Shown in pieces: positions 1-9,327 of a stretch of DNA of 64,000 nucleotides. The translations under genes and the position numbers were made by a program. The notes beneath the pieces were generated by a model. That model was not told where the DNA came from, ran no database searches, and saw only the letters and a list, made by a program, of their open reading frames with translations. Origin of the DNA: Spirosoma radiotolerans (lineage in GTDB: Bacteria; Bacteroidota; Bacteroidia; Cytophagales; Spirosomataceae); assembly GCF_000974425.1 (NCBI RefSeq), contig NZ_CP010429.1:6092501-6156500 (forward strand), in the 5' to 3' direction. Position 1 is the first letter of the stretch. Each line of letters opens with the position of its first letter.

Positions 1-330
1 TTTCATTATTACATCACTAATCCGACGGCGGGAAACGAGTAACTCCAGCCCGTCGTCCAGACGCAAAAGCATGGTTTTTGGTCCTGTTCGAATTAATTCG
101 TCAACATGAGCAGGATTGATTAATGCAGATTTGTTAACCCGAATAAAATTGGGAATTTGCTCTTCAAAATATCTCAATGTTTGAGCAACCATCAAAATTT
201 TTGAGCTATCAGCAAAATGAATAATTGTGTAATTCCCATTACCTTCTAATCTGATCATCCTCTGTGTATCTTGAGGATCTTTGTAACCTGGAATGAGCAC
301 AAAACCTGTCTGCATCGGCTGTTTTATCAT
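1..330 (-). CDS. LytTR DNA-binding regulator, 3' part missing
   Basis: The frame is open from 330 down to base 1 with no stop, so the gene runs off the left edge. The 110 visible residues look like a LytTR DNA-binding domain: 'MIRLEGNGNYTIIHF', then a Phe/Tyr-rich turn, 'FIRVNKSALINPAHV', and a strand ending 'LLVSRRRISDV'. No receiver domain precedes it, so this is probably a stand-alone LytTR protein, common in Cytophagales. The start is uncertain: an in-frame ATG at 444 would add 38 Phe/Leu-rich residues that do not resemble the family, and a TAG closes the frame a few codons above it. Target genes cannot be inferred. Confidence 0.8.
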   Translation of the reverse strand, partial: MIKQPMQTGFVLIPGYKDPQDTQRMIRLEGNGNYTIIHFADSSKILMVAQTLRYFEEQIPNFIRVNKSALINPAHVDELIRTGPKTMLLRLDDGLELLVSRRRISDVIMK

Positions 331-729
331 GTACTTGCTGAAGAATAGTTTTAACGTGATGAATAATTGACCAAGGCTAAAAAAGTCTATACTGACTCTA
401 CCAAAACTTAAGTTTAATGTAGCAAAAAAACATTTTTCAAACATCAGCTTAAACCAAGCGAACTAAATATAGCTCATTGCATTTTGTTTATAAGTTTACA
501 ATCTTGATACAATGACCGAAGACAAATAAAGCCACAAAAGGCAAGGAACTACGTTTATGATAATAAGAAAAATCGAGTTTAGCAGCTGGCCTATTTCTTT
601 GCATTAGATGGGTAAATGAACACATTGGTTTAACCGGCGAAGTGTTACAGACCAAACATTTTAAAAAAATATAGGTTGTAATTGTCAACAGTCAACCAAT
701 TAATCGTTCACTCTCTATCACAAAAAACC
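331..729. other. Intergenic region, divergent genes
   Basis: AT-rich spacer between the leftward LytTR gene and the rightward small membrane protein. The open frames inside it are low-complexity and not gene-like. I see no convincing promoter, hairpin or repeat. Part of it (to 444) would be coding if the longer LytTR start is used. Confidence 0.5.
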
Positions 730-897
730 ATGGGCAATCTCCTGTATACCATCGCTGTCATTCTCATTATCATCTGGTTACTAGGCTTCCTGGGCGTTTT
801 AGGCGCGGGTATTGCTACTAGCGGACTTATTCATATCCTGCTGGTAATTGCGGTTATAGCCATTATTTTGCGGTTAATCCAGGGCAGAGGGATATAG
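730..897 (+). CDS. Lmo0937-family small membrane protein
   Basis: A 55-residue protein starting 'MGNLLYTIAVILII' and ending 'LRLIQGRGI', almost entirely two hydrophobic helices (about residues 4-22 and 32-48) joined by a Gly-rich turn. Start, turn and basic 'RLIQGR' tail match the Lmo0937/DUF5670 family of tiny membrane proteins, whose function is unknown. The frame is open upstream to an ATG at 682, but those 16 extra residues are polar and outside the family, so the ATG at 730 is preferred. A strong hairpin follows the stop. It appears monocistronic. Confidence 0.7.
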   Translation: MGNLLYTIAVILIIIWLLGFLGVLGAGIATSGLIHILLVIAVIAIILRLIQGRGI

Positions 898-938
898 TAG
901 GCCGTTTGGTCATTACCTCGTTTTTCTTGCTTCTTTTC

Positions 939-1002
939 TTACTGTTTTTATCTGCTTTTATCCAGCTATTTATGGCTAACTAAAAGCAGATAAAAACAGT
1001 AA
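939..1002. terminator. 22-bp perfect hairpin, bidirectional terminator
   Basis: Arms 939-960 and 981-1002 are perfectly complementary over 22 bp (outer part TTACTGTTTTTATC) with a 20-base loop. The A/T-rich arms give T tracts on both strands. It lies between convergent genes (ends at 897 and 1059), so it can serve both. Confidence 0.7.
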
Positions 1003-1058
1003 TTATATCGTTTTTTCCTAAACGAAAGCGCGAATGGTTTACGAATTAATTGACTTCC

Positions 1059-1502
1059 TCAAGATAGAGTTACGGTCCAGAGCCAGTACTCTTTTATCAT
1101 TTGAAAATGATTTTCCCACTCTTCCAAATTTAAAGGTTTCCCCATAAACGAATGAGCGCCTAGCTGATAGGCTCTATTGACAAGAGACTGGTCCTGTTTA
1201 GTATTTAAAATGATAACCGGAAGAAGCGGATAGCAAATTCGAATCTCCTTTAGCAAAGCAAAACCGTGAATTGTTTTTGGCAGACTGAGGTCAAGAAGAA
1301 GTAGCTTGGGAAAATCTTCCTTTTGGTTAAATGAATGCCTCAGAAAAGAGAGCGCTTCCTGCGTTGTGGCCGCAAAAGTAGGTTCGGCCTGTGGGATTTT
1401 TGTTCGCAAGCAGTATCCAATCAATAATTGATGATCTTTATTTTTATCTACCACCAAAAGAGGGATACTACTCCTTTGGTGGAACATCTTTTCAGACTCC
1501 AT
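1059..1502 (-). CDS. Single-domain response regulator, atypical
   Basis: A 147-residue protein consisting of one receiver (CheY-like) domain and no output domain. The presumed phospho-acceptor is the Asp in 'LLLLDLSLP', and the conserved Lys is in 'FMGKPLN'. Two usual features are changed. The N-terminal acidic pair is 'VVDKNKD', so one acid is replaced by Lys. The switch Thr/Ser after strand 4 is Asn ('VIILNT'). Phosphorylation chemistry may therefore be altered. The start at ATG 1502 is chosen over a GTG at 1550; ATG 1487 is also possible. It is divergent from the permease array, and no histidine kinase is adjacent. Confidence 0.7.
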   Translation of the reverse strand: MESEKMFHQRSSIPLLVVDKNKDHQLLIGYCLRTKIPQAEPTFAATTQEALSFLRHSFNQKEDFPKLLLLDLSLPKTIHGFALLKEIRICYPLLPVIILNTKQDQSLVNRAYQLGAHSFMGKPLNLEEWENHFQMIKEYWLWTVTLS

Positions 1503-1746
1503 ACGATTAAAACTAGTTGTTGAGTACTGCTCTATGCCATCAAGACACACGTTATAAATTCACTAAAAAAAGAATGAAATCTATATAGCAAGACTACTAC
1601 CAAAATCTGTAGGAAATCTGTAGAAAGTTCAGAAATCAATAAAGGCCCACCGTATGTAACTTTACCAAGAAATAGACAACCATCCGTTGGCTTAGCAGGT
1701 CAATCGGTCCTCATTATTGTACAGGCTACCGGCCTGTAACTCTGCA

Positions 1747-1783
1747 TGTCCGCAACTGTACGTACAGCGTCCGTTTGCGGACA
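1747..1783 (+). promoter_or_regulatory. Tandem dyad operator 1 (putative UAS)
   Basis: Two dyads whose GTCCG half-sites begin 21 bp apart: GTCCG-N4-TGTAC, then GTCCG-N4-CGGAC. The outer ends TGTCCGCAA and TTGCGGACA form a perfect 9-bp inverted repeat, and CTGTACGTACAG in the middle is itself palindromic. It lies 90 bp upstream (start to start) of the sigma-54-like element at 1837. The same layout occurs at four other places in the window. Confidence 0.75.
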
Positions 1784-1836
1784 CTTCCTAAGCCCACCCC
1801 AAACAAAGTTTATTGATAATCAAACGGTTATCTTTC

Positions 1837-1851
1837 TGGTACGGCATTTGG
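1837..1851 (+). promoter_or_regulatory. Sigma-54-type promoter 1
   Basis: TGGTACG-GCAT-TTGG fits the -24/-12 pattern TGGYACG-N4-TTGC except for G in place of the final C. Transcription would begin near 1863, which makes the GTG at 1866 an unlikely start and supports ATG 1890. It probably serves the permease run 1890-17436. Confidence 0.65.
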
Positions 1852-1889
1852 CATATTGATTTGTTGTGCCATATAAGACCTGTCCAGTT

Positions 1890-4295
1890 ATGATACGTAA
1901 TTACCTGCTCATCGCTTTCCGCAACTTGCGCAAACACAAAGCATTTAGCGTCATTAATATGGCTGGCGTTGCGGTTGGACTTGCCTGCTTCCTACTGATT
2001 GCCCTTTATGTACAGGATGAGTTGAGCTATGATCGCTACAATGCCAATGCAGACCGGACGTATCGGGTTAACCGAACATTTTTATCGTCAGAAGGAACGG
2101 TATCGTTACGACTGGCGCAGGCAGCTCCCCCGTTTGGTCCATTAATCAGGCAGGACTTCCCGGAAGCAGAACAAGTGGTCAGGACGCTTGACAATAGTGG
2201 CCTGGTACGGTATGGCGAGCATTCATTCAATGAGGAAGACATGTTTTTTGCCGAAGCGAACCTCTTTAAAGTATTTAGCTTCGACTTTGTGAGCGGCAAT
2301 CCTGATCAGGCGCTTGTCAACCCATTCTCCATTCTCTTTTCCCGGCCAATGGCCGAAAAATACTTCGGCAAGGAAAACCCGATTGGCAAAACTGTCCGAT
2401 TGAACAATCAGTTCGACTTAACCGTAACGGGTGTATATGAACCGCTACCGCCCCAGGCCCATTTTCATCCCGGCTTCCTGCTTTCCTTCTCAACCCTGAA
2501 TGACAACCGCGTTTATGGGGCTGAAGGGCTGCGTACCAATTGGAGCAACAACTCGTTTAATACGTATATGCTCTTACGGCCGGGCGCCGATCCAAAACGT
2601 ATTGAGGCTAATTTCCCAGCATTTCAAAACAAATACGTTCCCTCCGAAGAAGGCAGACAAGCTGCTACTTGGTCGGTGCTGAATCTGCAAAAACTTACGG
2701 ATATTCACCTGCGGTCACATACCGATTCGGAGGTGGAACCCACCGGCGACATTACGTATATCTATCTGTTTTCGGCCATTGGTTTATTCATTCTGCTCAT
2801 TGCCTGCATCAATTACATGAATCTGGCAACAGCCCGTTCGGCGGGACGGGCCAAAGAGGTTGGGATGCGCAAAGTTGTAGGGGCTTTGCGTTCCCAGCTC
2901 ATTGGACAGTTCCTGAGCGAATCCATTTTACTGGTTACCCTGTCGTTAGGCATTGCCATTGGGCTGGTGCTGGTGTGTTTACCCGCGCTGAATGCGTTTA
3001 CCCAGAAACAGCTGGCGTTTAGTCAACTCCTTAACCCGGCCTTTCTGGGCATCCTCATCACCATTACGCTGCTGACGGGGCTGGTAGCGGGCAGTTATCC
3101 GGCGTTCTTCCTGACATCCTTCCGGCCACTAGGCGTATTAAAAGGGCAGATAGGATCGGCCATGCGCACGGGTAAGCTACGGCAAGTACTGGTTATTACG
3201 CAGTTTGCTATTGCTATCGCGCTCATTATCAGCACAGCGGTGGTCTATAACCAAATGAAATACATTCAAAATTACCGACTGGGTTATCAGAAAGACCAGA
3301 TGCTGCTCTTGTCGGATGTTGGTGATTCGACGACAAACTACGAAACGCTGAAACAGCAGCTGGTGCAAACGGGCGTTGTGGCCGATATGGGCCGCTCATC
3401 CCGGATACCATCGTCCCGCTTATTGGACTCCTACGATGCCGCAGCCCCAAAAGGGGACAGCATGGCGCCAGTGAAGATTAATCTGCGTGGTTTACGTGTC
3501 GACTATGATTTCATCCCCACGTACCAGATTCCAATGGCCGCCGGACGGAATTTCTCGCGTTCGTTTTCTACCGATACGTCCATGGTGGTCCTCAACGAAA
3601 CCGCTGTGCGCCAGTTGGGCTGGACACCCGAACAGGCCATCGGCAAGCGCTTCCGCTACGGCCGGGCCGACGGGCAAATCATTGGCGTAACGAAAGATTT
3701 CCATTTCGAGTCGCTGCATCAGCAGATGGCCGCCATTGCGATGGTGATGGGCAAACAAAATTTCAACTGGATTTCCATTCCCATCAAAGGCAATGTTCCG
3801 GCGGCCATCCAGCGTGTCAAGTCGGTCTGGAAGCAGTTTTTTCCGGAACGTCCCTTCGACTACAAGTTTCTGGATTCGCGCTTTGACCGGCTCTACGCCC
3901 GGGAGCAAACCCAGCAAACCCTATTTAGCGTCTTCGCGAGTGTGGCCATTCTGATTTCCTGCCTGGGCTTATTCGGCCTGTCGATGTTTATGGCCGAGCA
4001 ACGGACCAAGGAGATTGGTATTCGCAAAGTGCTGGGGGCGTCGGAAGCGAGTTTAGTTGCCCTCTTCTCCAAAGATTTTATGCGTTTAGTGCTGGTAGCT
4101 TTGCTGATTGCTTCACCCATTGCCTGGTATGCCATGCACACCTGGCTGAACGACTTCGCCTACCGGACGGACATCCACTGGTGGGTCTTCCTGCTGGCGG
4201 GTGGCCTGACGGTCCTGATTGCGCTGCTCACCGTAAGTTTTCAGAGTGTAAAAGCCGCCCTGATGAATCCGGTGAAATCGTTGCGATCTGAATAA
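1890..4295 (+). CDS. FtsX/MacB-like ABC permease A
   Basis: An 801-residue inner-membrane protein with the double MacB/FtsX layout. In order: an N-terminal helix (about 19-42), a periplasmic MacB-core domain (45-250), three helices (288-405), a fifth helix (432-452), a second core domain (455-640) and three closing helices (682-790). The cytoplasmic motif RxKEVGxRK follows helices 2 and 6 ('GRAKEVGMRKVVGA' and 'EQRTKEIGIRKVLGAS'). In characterised relatives this region contacts the ATPase. Such permeases transmit ATPase movement to the periplasm or export substrates, but no ATPase is nearby. First gene of the array; start chosen from the sigma-54-like promoter and the family N-terminus 'MIRNYLLIAFRNL'. 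Confidence 0.88.
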   Translation: MIRNYLLIAFRNLRKHKAFSVINMAGVAVGLACFLLIALYVQDELSYDRYNANADRTYRVNRTFLSSEGTVSLRLAQAAPPFGPLIRQDFPEAEQVVRTLDNSGLVRYGEHSFNEEDMFFAEANLFKVFSFDFVSGNPDQALVNPFSILFSRPMAEKYFGKENPIGKTVRLNNQFDLTVTGVYEPLPPQAHFHPGFLLSFSTLNDNRVYGAEGLRTNWSNNSFNTYMLLRPGADPKRIEANFPAFQNKYVPSEEGRQAATWSVLNLQKLTDIHLRSHTDSEVEPTGDITYIYLFSAIGLFILLIACINYMNLATARSAGRAKEVGMRKVVGALRSQLIGQFLSESILLVTLSLGIAIGLVLVCLPALNAFTQKQLAFSQLLNPAFLGILITITLLTGLVAGSYPAFFLTSFRPLGVLKGQIGSAMRTGKLRQVLVITQFAIAIALIISTAVVYNQMKYIQNYRLGYQKDQMLLLSDVGDSTTNYETLKQQLVQTGVVADMGRSSRIPSSRLLDSYDAAAPKGDSMAPVKINLRGLRVDYDFIPTYQIPMAAGRNFSRSFSTDTSMVVLNETAVRQLGWTPEQAIGKRFRYGRADGQIIGVTKDFHFESLHQQMAAIAMVMGKQNFNWISIPIKGNVPAAIQRVKSVWKQFFPERPFDYKFLDSRFDRLYAREQTQQTLFSVFASVAILISCLGLFGLSMFMAEQRTKEIGIRKVLGASEASLVALFSKDFMRLVLVALLIASPIAWYAMHTWLNDFAYRTDIHWWVFLLAGGLTVLIALLTVSFQSVKAALMNPVKSLRSE

Positions 4296-4299
4296 TATA

Positions 4300-4387
4300 G
4301 AGACGCGAAGTATCGCGTCTCAGCACCCGGATGGCTTTTTACCCGGATGGTTTTTATTCCCAGAAATAGCCGCAAGGGATTGCGGCT
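4300..4387. repeat. Composite palindromic element, copy 1
   Basis: Two palindromes about 60 bp apart: GAGACGCGA-agta-TCGCGTCTC at 4300-4321 and AGCCGCAA-ggga-TTGCGGCT at 4368-4387. Between them the string ACCCGGATGG occurs twice, each followed by a T tract. The same arrangement recurs at 9229-9318 and 11762-11849, always between two permease genes. It may be a REP-like or non-autonomous mobile element, and could also attenuate transcription. Confidence 0.7.
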
Positions 4388-4397
4388 CTACACAAAC

Positions 4398-6821
4398 ATG
4401 ATCAAAAACTATTTCAAAATTTCCTGGCGGAACCTGATGAAAAACAAGGTTTTTTCATTCATCAACATTGTGGGTCTGGCCGTCGGAATGACCTGTTGTA
4501 TTTTGATAGCGGCTTTTGTCACGGATGAACTGAGTTACGACCGCTATCCAACTCAGGCAAACCAGATGTATCGGGTGGAGCTTCATTTGACAGAAAATGG
4601 CGGCATTACGGATTTCTCCAATGTTGATGCGGCTGTCGGGCCGGGCATCCAGGCTGCATTCCCGGAGGTACTGGCGGTTACCCGGCTGGTACCGTGGAGC
4701 CAAGTATTTATGCGGTACCAGGAGAAGCAATTCAAGGAGCAATTCATTGCCATGGCCGACTCTAACTTTCTGCAGATGTTCTCTATTCCTTTGCTGGAGG
4801 GCGACGTAAAAACCGCCTTGAAAGAGCCCGGTTCCATTGTCATTACTAAAGCCTTTGCTCAAAAATATTTTGGTACAAGCCCGGCCATGGGTAAGGCTCT
4901 TCTCTTTGGCAAAGGGCAAGAGGTGCGAAAAGTGACCGGTATCATTGACCGAATCCCCGGCAACACGCACTTCCACTTCGACGCCTTTCTAAGTACAGCC
5001 GATATGCCTGTCAAGTCGCCAACCTGGAGCAATGTTGGGTTTTACACCTACATAGTCCTGAACAAAGGCACAGATGCCCAGAAGCTGGAAGCGAAGTTCC
5101 CCCAGCTGGTAGCGAAATACGTGGTGCCCGAAATAAAGGCGGACATGGGTGTTAGTCTGGCCGAAGCGCAGAAATCGGTGAACACGTTCCGATTTTTCCT
5201 GATGCCCTTGACCGATATTCATTTGCATTCGGCATCTAAATTTGAGTTGGCTGCTAACGGCGACATTAATTCGGTATACATATTCAGTATTCTGGCGGTT
5301 TTTATTCTGCTCCTGGCCATTGTCAATTTTACCAACTTATCGACAGCGGGTGCTGCGGGGCGCTCAAAAGAAATTGGCATTCGTAAAGTAATGGGCTCGG
5401 TCAAAACCCAGTTGATCAGGCAATTTCTACTTGAGTCTACATTGCTGACCTTCATTGCCCTGCTGCTGGCGGTTTTGGCCGTTGGTTTACTCTTGCCCTC
5501 CTTCAATGAATTGGCGGGAAAAGATATGTCGATTCGTACCTTACTGTCGGTGAAACATGTTGGTATTCTGCTGGCATTTGGCCTTTTCGTCGGTATTCTG
5601 GCGGGTGCTTACCCGGCATTTCTGCTCTCTTTCTCAAAAATAACGACGATTTTAAAAGGCGGATCAGCGGTGCAAACCAGTCGCAGAAGCAGCCTCAGGA
5701 GTGGCCTGGTGGTGTTCCAGTTCGCCGTTTCCGGAACGTTGATCGTGGCCACGATGGTAACCTACCAACAGTTGCATTTCATGCAAAACAAGAAAGTTGG
5801 CTTCGATAAAGACCAGGTGCTGGTGATTCAGGACTCGTATATGCTGGGGCAAAACGAGCCCGTTTTCAAACAGCAGCTTCAGCAAGATAGCCGCGTTATT
5901 CAAGCCAGCCTTTCTGGCAACATCCCGGTTGGCATGAACAATATGGATGGGTCCGTGATCTACGCCAAACGGGAAAACGACACGAAAGGCCACGCCGAAA
6001 TTACTACCAACATTTATCATGTCGACGAGGAATACCTTAAAACGCTGGGCATGGAATTGAAAGAAGGCCGGTCTTTTTCCAAAGAATTTTCAACCGATTC
6101 AACAGCCGCCGTTATCAATGAAACGGCGGTTCGTGAGTTAGGGCTGGGAAATACCAGTCCGATTGGCAAAACAATTGTTCGTTCCGGACAACATGAGTTC
6201 ACCATCATTGGCGTTGTGAAAGACTTTCATTATGCCTCGGCCCGGCAAAAAATAGCTCCTCTGATGATGCTCCTCGGACGAAACTCTGGCGCTATCATCG
6301 TGAAAGTTAAAGCGGCCGATGTTTCTGATATCATCACTTCATTTAGAAAACAATGGGAATCATTTAACCCACCGGCTCCGTTCACGTATTCATTTCTGGA
6401 CGATCGGTTTGCGTTTCTCTACAAAGCAGAACAGAAAACGAGTCAGCTGTTTACAGTTTTTGCCGTGATCTCTATTGTCATTGCCTGCCTGGGTCTGTTT
6501 GGTCTGGCCGCGTTCACGGCCGAACAACGGACCAAAGAAATCGGTGTTCGAAAAGTACTGGGCGCATCCGTTGTCAGCATCATTGCACTCCTTTCCGGGG
6601 ATTTTTTAAAGCTGGTGCTGATCGCTATTGTTCTGGCCGTACCTATTGCCTGGTTTGCCATGGATCGCTGGCTAGAAGATTTCGCCTACCGGATTGATCT
6701 TTCGTGGTGGATGTTTGCCCTGGCAGGATTGCTGGCAGTAGGCATTGCTTTACTGACGATCAGTTTCCAAAGTATAAAGGCCGCCCTGATGGATCCGGTA
6801 AAATCGCTGCGAAGCGAATAA
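4398..6821 (+). CDS. FtsX/MacB-like ABC permease B
   Basis: An 807-residue paralogue of permease A, starting 'MIKNYFKISWRNLMKNK'. The cytoplasmic motifs read 'GRSKEIGIRKVMGS' and 'EQRTKEIGVRKVLGAS'. The C-terminus is 'KAALMDPVKSLRSE', with Asp where most paralogues have Asn. By eye its closest relative here is the gene at 17609: both carry a 'VDSNFxQxF'-like segment, 'LPSFNELAGK' or a near copy after helix 3, and a Lys/Asp-Gln-Val-Leu-Val stretch after helix 5. The frame extends to an ATG at 4347, but that part lies in the palindromic element, so ATG 4398 is preferred. Confidence 0.88.
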   Translation: MIKNYFKISWRNLMKNKVFSFINIVGLAVGMTCCILIAAFVTDELSYDRYPTQANQMYRVELHLTENGGITDFSNVDAAVGPGIQAAFPEVLAVTRLVPWSQVFMRYQEKQFKEQFIAMADSNFLQMFSIPLLEGDVKTALKEPGSIVITKAFAQKYFGTSPAMGKALLFGKGQEVRKVTGIIDRIPGNTHFHFDAFLSTADMPVKSPTWSNVGFYTYIVLNKGTDAQKLEAKFPQLVAKYVVPEIKADMGVSLAEAQKSVNTFRFFLMPLTDIHLHSASKFELAANGDINSVYIFSILAVFILLLAIVNFTNLSTAGAAGRSKEIGIRKVMGSVKTQLIRQFLLESTLLTFIALLLAVLAVGLLLPSFNELAGKDMSIRTLLSVKHVGILLAFGLFVGILAGAYPAFLLSFSKITTILKGGSAVQTSRRSSLRSGLVVFQFAVSGTLIVATMVTYQQLHFMQNKKVGFDKDQVLVIQDSYMLGQNEPVFKQQLQQDSRVIQASLSGNIPVGMNNMDGSVIYAKRENDTKGHAEITTNIYHVDEEYLKTLGMELKEGRSFSKEFSTDSTAAVINETAVRELGLGNTSPIGKTIVRSGQHEFTIIGVVKDFHYASARQKIAPLMMLLGRNSGAIIVKVKAADVSDIITSFRKQWESFNPPAPFTYSFLDDRFAFLYKAEQKTSQLFTVFAVISIVIACLGLFGLAAFTAEQRTKEIGVRKVLGASVVSIIALLSGDFLKLVLIAIVLAVPIAWFAMDRWLEDFAYRIDLSWWMFALAGLLAVGIALLTISFQSIKAALMDPVKSLRSE

Positions 6822-6833
6822 ATGCCCCGCATT

Positions 6834-9224
6834 ATGTTATCAAACTATCTGAAAATCGCCTGGCGAAACCTGGTTCGCAATAAACTATATAGCGCCCTCA
6901 CGCTGTTGGGTTTGGTTAGTGGAATGGTCGGCGCTATTCTGCTGGGGCTCTACGCTTATGACGAACTCACGTTCGACGGATACCATGCCCGTGCAGCTGA
7001 TATTTACCGGCTAAACCTGCATGTCAAATGGGGCGATAATGATCTGAATCTGGGGGTTGTTTCAGCGCCAATGGGACCAGCCCTTCAACAGGAATATCCC
7101 GAAGTCAGTCATGTACTGCGGGTTAAACCCGGCCACGAAATTTTGTTCCGAATTGGTGAGAAAGCGCTTTACGTTAAGAATGTCATTTACGCCGATTCGA
7201 CTTTGTTTTCGTTCTTCGATTATTCATTTCTCGATGGCAATCCTCGGCTGTCTTTGTTAAAACCGAACAGCGTTGTGCTGACTCAGACACTGGCCATGTC
7301 GCTATTTGGCAAAACGGAGGGGTTATTGGGTAAGATAGTCAACGTAAAAGACGAGCACCCGCTGACCGTGGTGGGGGTGATTCGCGATACTCCAACGAAT
7401 CACCACCTGAAATTTGGCGCTATTCTGCCTTATAGCAATACCCCGCTCAATGGCATTCAGCCAGACAAATGGGACAACTTTGGCTCAGCTACCTATTTGA
7501 TGCTTCACCCCAATGGTGATTCACAAAAGCTGGCTCGTAAAATGCCCGCTTTCTATAAAAAGTACATTGCCCGGGCCATCGGCGATGAGACGGGAAAGGG
7601 GGTTACGTTCGATATTGCGTTACAGCCGTTGACACGTATGCACCTTTTTTCGAGCCACCTGATGGGAGAAGAAAATGTAGGTAATATGGCTTACGTCTAC
7701 ACGTTCTCAGCCATTGGCTTGTTCATTCTGCTGATTGCCATTGTCAATTACATTAACCTCGCAACGGCGCGGTCGGCCGGCCGAGCCCGTGAAATCGGCA
7801 TCCGAAAGGCCGTCGGTTCGTTGCGTCTTCAGTTAGTTGGCCAATTCTTGTCTGAGTCGATCCTGTTGTCGTTACTGGCGCTTGTGGTTAGTCTGCTCCT
7901 GTTAAATGGTCTGCTTCCACTTTTCAACTACGTAACGGATAAAACACTGACTATTGACTTCTGGAGCATCAGGACGCTTGGTTTGTTGCTCGGCTTCAGT
8001 TTGGTGGTTGGCTTAGTGGGTGGGCTTTATCCAGCTTTTGTACTCTCCCGTTTCAATCCTACCGCCGTTCTGAAAGGAACCTTCTCGACCAGTGGCAAAG
8101 GCGTTTTTTTACGTAAATCACTGGTCGTCTTACAGTTTACAATTTCGATTGTCATGATCGTGGGAACGGTCGTTGTTTATCGCCAACTACAATACATGCG
8201 GCATACACAACTGGGATTCAACCAGGAACAGGTTATGGTGCTTTCGCTCAAAGCGCCAACGGCTCAACGATCAGCCAATGTTTTGAAAGATAGGCTATTA
8301 CAAAATTCTATTATTAAAGGTGCTACGCTAACCGATGGGTCAATAGGTGGTGAACTAAACGACAAATCCACATTTGATTTCTATGCCAGTGGTAAAGAGC
8401 AACCCGTTAGTACAGAATACTTCTCCGTGGATCGCGATTTTCTCAACGTCTTGCAGATTAAGTTGAAAGAAGGCCGAAATTTTTCGGCTGACTTAGCCAG
8501 CGATTCGACAGGAGCGGTACTCGTTAACGAAGCCATGCTTAAAAGACTGGGCTGGAAATCCTTTAAAGATGGTCTGGTAGAATTTGATTCGAAGCGGATA
8601 CCCATTACCGGCGTTATTCACGATTTTCATTTACGTTCGCTGCGTAACCAGATAGAGCCGCTAGTTCTGGTTACGCATGCGGATCGGGGCGACAAGCTTT
8701 TCGTGCGAGTTGCGGCACAGCAAATACCCGACGCGTTGGCGTATGTTAGCACCGTTTATAAACAGGTTAACCCGAACCAACCCTTTGAGTACACCTTTCT
8801 GGACCAAACATTTGCCCAACAGTACCGGTCCGACGAGCGTCAAGGCAATCTGTTTCTGGCTTTTTCGGGCCTGGCTATTTTCATTGCCTGTCTGGGCTTG
8901 TTTGGTCTGGCTACGTTCACGGCTGAACAACGGACTAAAGAGGTTGGGGTTCGGAAAGTGCTGGGCGCGTCAGTTACCAGCCTTGTTACGTTACTTTCCA
9001 AAGATTTCCTGAAGCTGGTGTTCATCGCTATTGTCCTGGCGATTCCGATAGCCTGGTATATTATGAGCCGCTGGCTGGGGGAATTTGCCTACAAAATCAA
9101 CATCGAATGGTGGATGTTTGTGGTAGCCGCCCTTCTGGCAATCGGCATTGCCTTGCTGACGGTCAGTTTCCAAAGCATCAAGGCGGCCCTGATGAACCCC
9201 GTCAACTCATTACGATCCGAATAA
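6834..9224 (+). CDS. FtsX/MacB-like ABC permease C
   Basis: A 796-residue permease starting 'MLSNYLKIAWRNLVRNK'. An ATG at 6822 directly abuts the stop of the previous gene and would add 'MPRI', so the two genes are probably translationally coupled whichever start is used. The motifs are 'GRAREIGIRKAVGS' and 'EQRTKEVGVRKVLGAS'. After helix 1 it has 'LTFDGYH' where most paralogues have 'LSYDRYN'. The second core domain shares 'LQIKLKEGRNFS', 'GAVLVNEA' and 'IEPLVL' with the gene at 20890, its likely partner from an older duplication. Confidence 0.87.
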   Translation: MLSNYLKIAWRNLVRNKLYSALTLLGLVSGMVGAILLGLYAYDELTFDGYHARAADIYRLNLHVKWGDNDLNLGVVSAPMGPALQQEYPEVSHVLRVKPGHEILFRIGEKALYVKNVIYADSTLFSFFDYSFLDGNPRLSLLKPNSVVLTQTLAMSLFGKTEGLLGKIVNVKDEHPLTVVGVIRDTPTNHHLKFGAILPYSNTPLNGIQPDKWDNFGSATYLMLHPNGDSQKLARKMPAFYKKYIARAIGDETGKGVTFDIALQPLTRMHLFSSHLMGEENVGNMAYVYTFSAIGLFILLIAIVNYINLATARSAGRAREIGIRKAVGSLRLQLVGQFLSESILLSLLALVVSLLLLNGLLPLFNYVTDKTLTIDFWSIRTLGLLLGFSLVVGLVGGLYPAFVLSRFNPTAVLKGTFSTSGKGVFLRKSLVVLQFTISIVMIVGTVVVYRQLQYMRHTQLGFNQEQVMVLSLKAPTAQRSANVLKDRLLQNSIIKGATLTDGSIGGELNDKSTFDFYASGKEQPVSTEYFSVDRDFLNVLQIKLKEGRNFSADLASDSTGAVLVNEAMLKRLGWKSFKDGLVEFDSKRIPITGVIHDFHLRSLRNQIEPLVLVTHADRGDKLFVRVAAQQIPDALAYVSTVYKQVNPNQPFEYTFLDQTFAQQYRSDERQGNLFLAFSGLAIFIACLGLFGLATFTAEQRTKEVGVRKVLGASVTSLVTLLSKDFLKLVFIAIVLAIPIAWYIMSRWLGEFAYKINIEWWMFVVAALLAIGIALLTVSFQSIKAALMNPVNSLRSE

Positions 9225-9228
9225 TGTA

Positions 9229-9318
9229 GAGACGCGATCGTTCGCGTCTCAGCACCCAACTGGCTTTTGACCCGAATGGGTTTATTGCCTAAAACAGCCG
9301 AAAGGTATTGCGTCACTA
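9229..9318. repeat. Composite palindromic element, copy 2
   Basis: The left palindrome GAGACGCGA-tcgt-TCGCGTCTC (9229-9250) is perfect. The right palindrome at about 9295-9318 is a decayed form (AGCCGAAAGGTATTGCGTC) of the one seen at 4368 and 11828. The CAGCACCC and TGGCTTTT strings between them match copy 1. Decay of only the right half suggests an older, inactive copy. Confidence 0.6.
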
Positions 9319-9327
9319 CCTACACGT

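Noticed and set aside
1866..1889. GTG start for permease A at 1866
   Set aside because: It would lie almost at the predicted transcript start, and the family N-terminus begins at ATG 1890.
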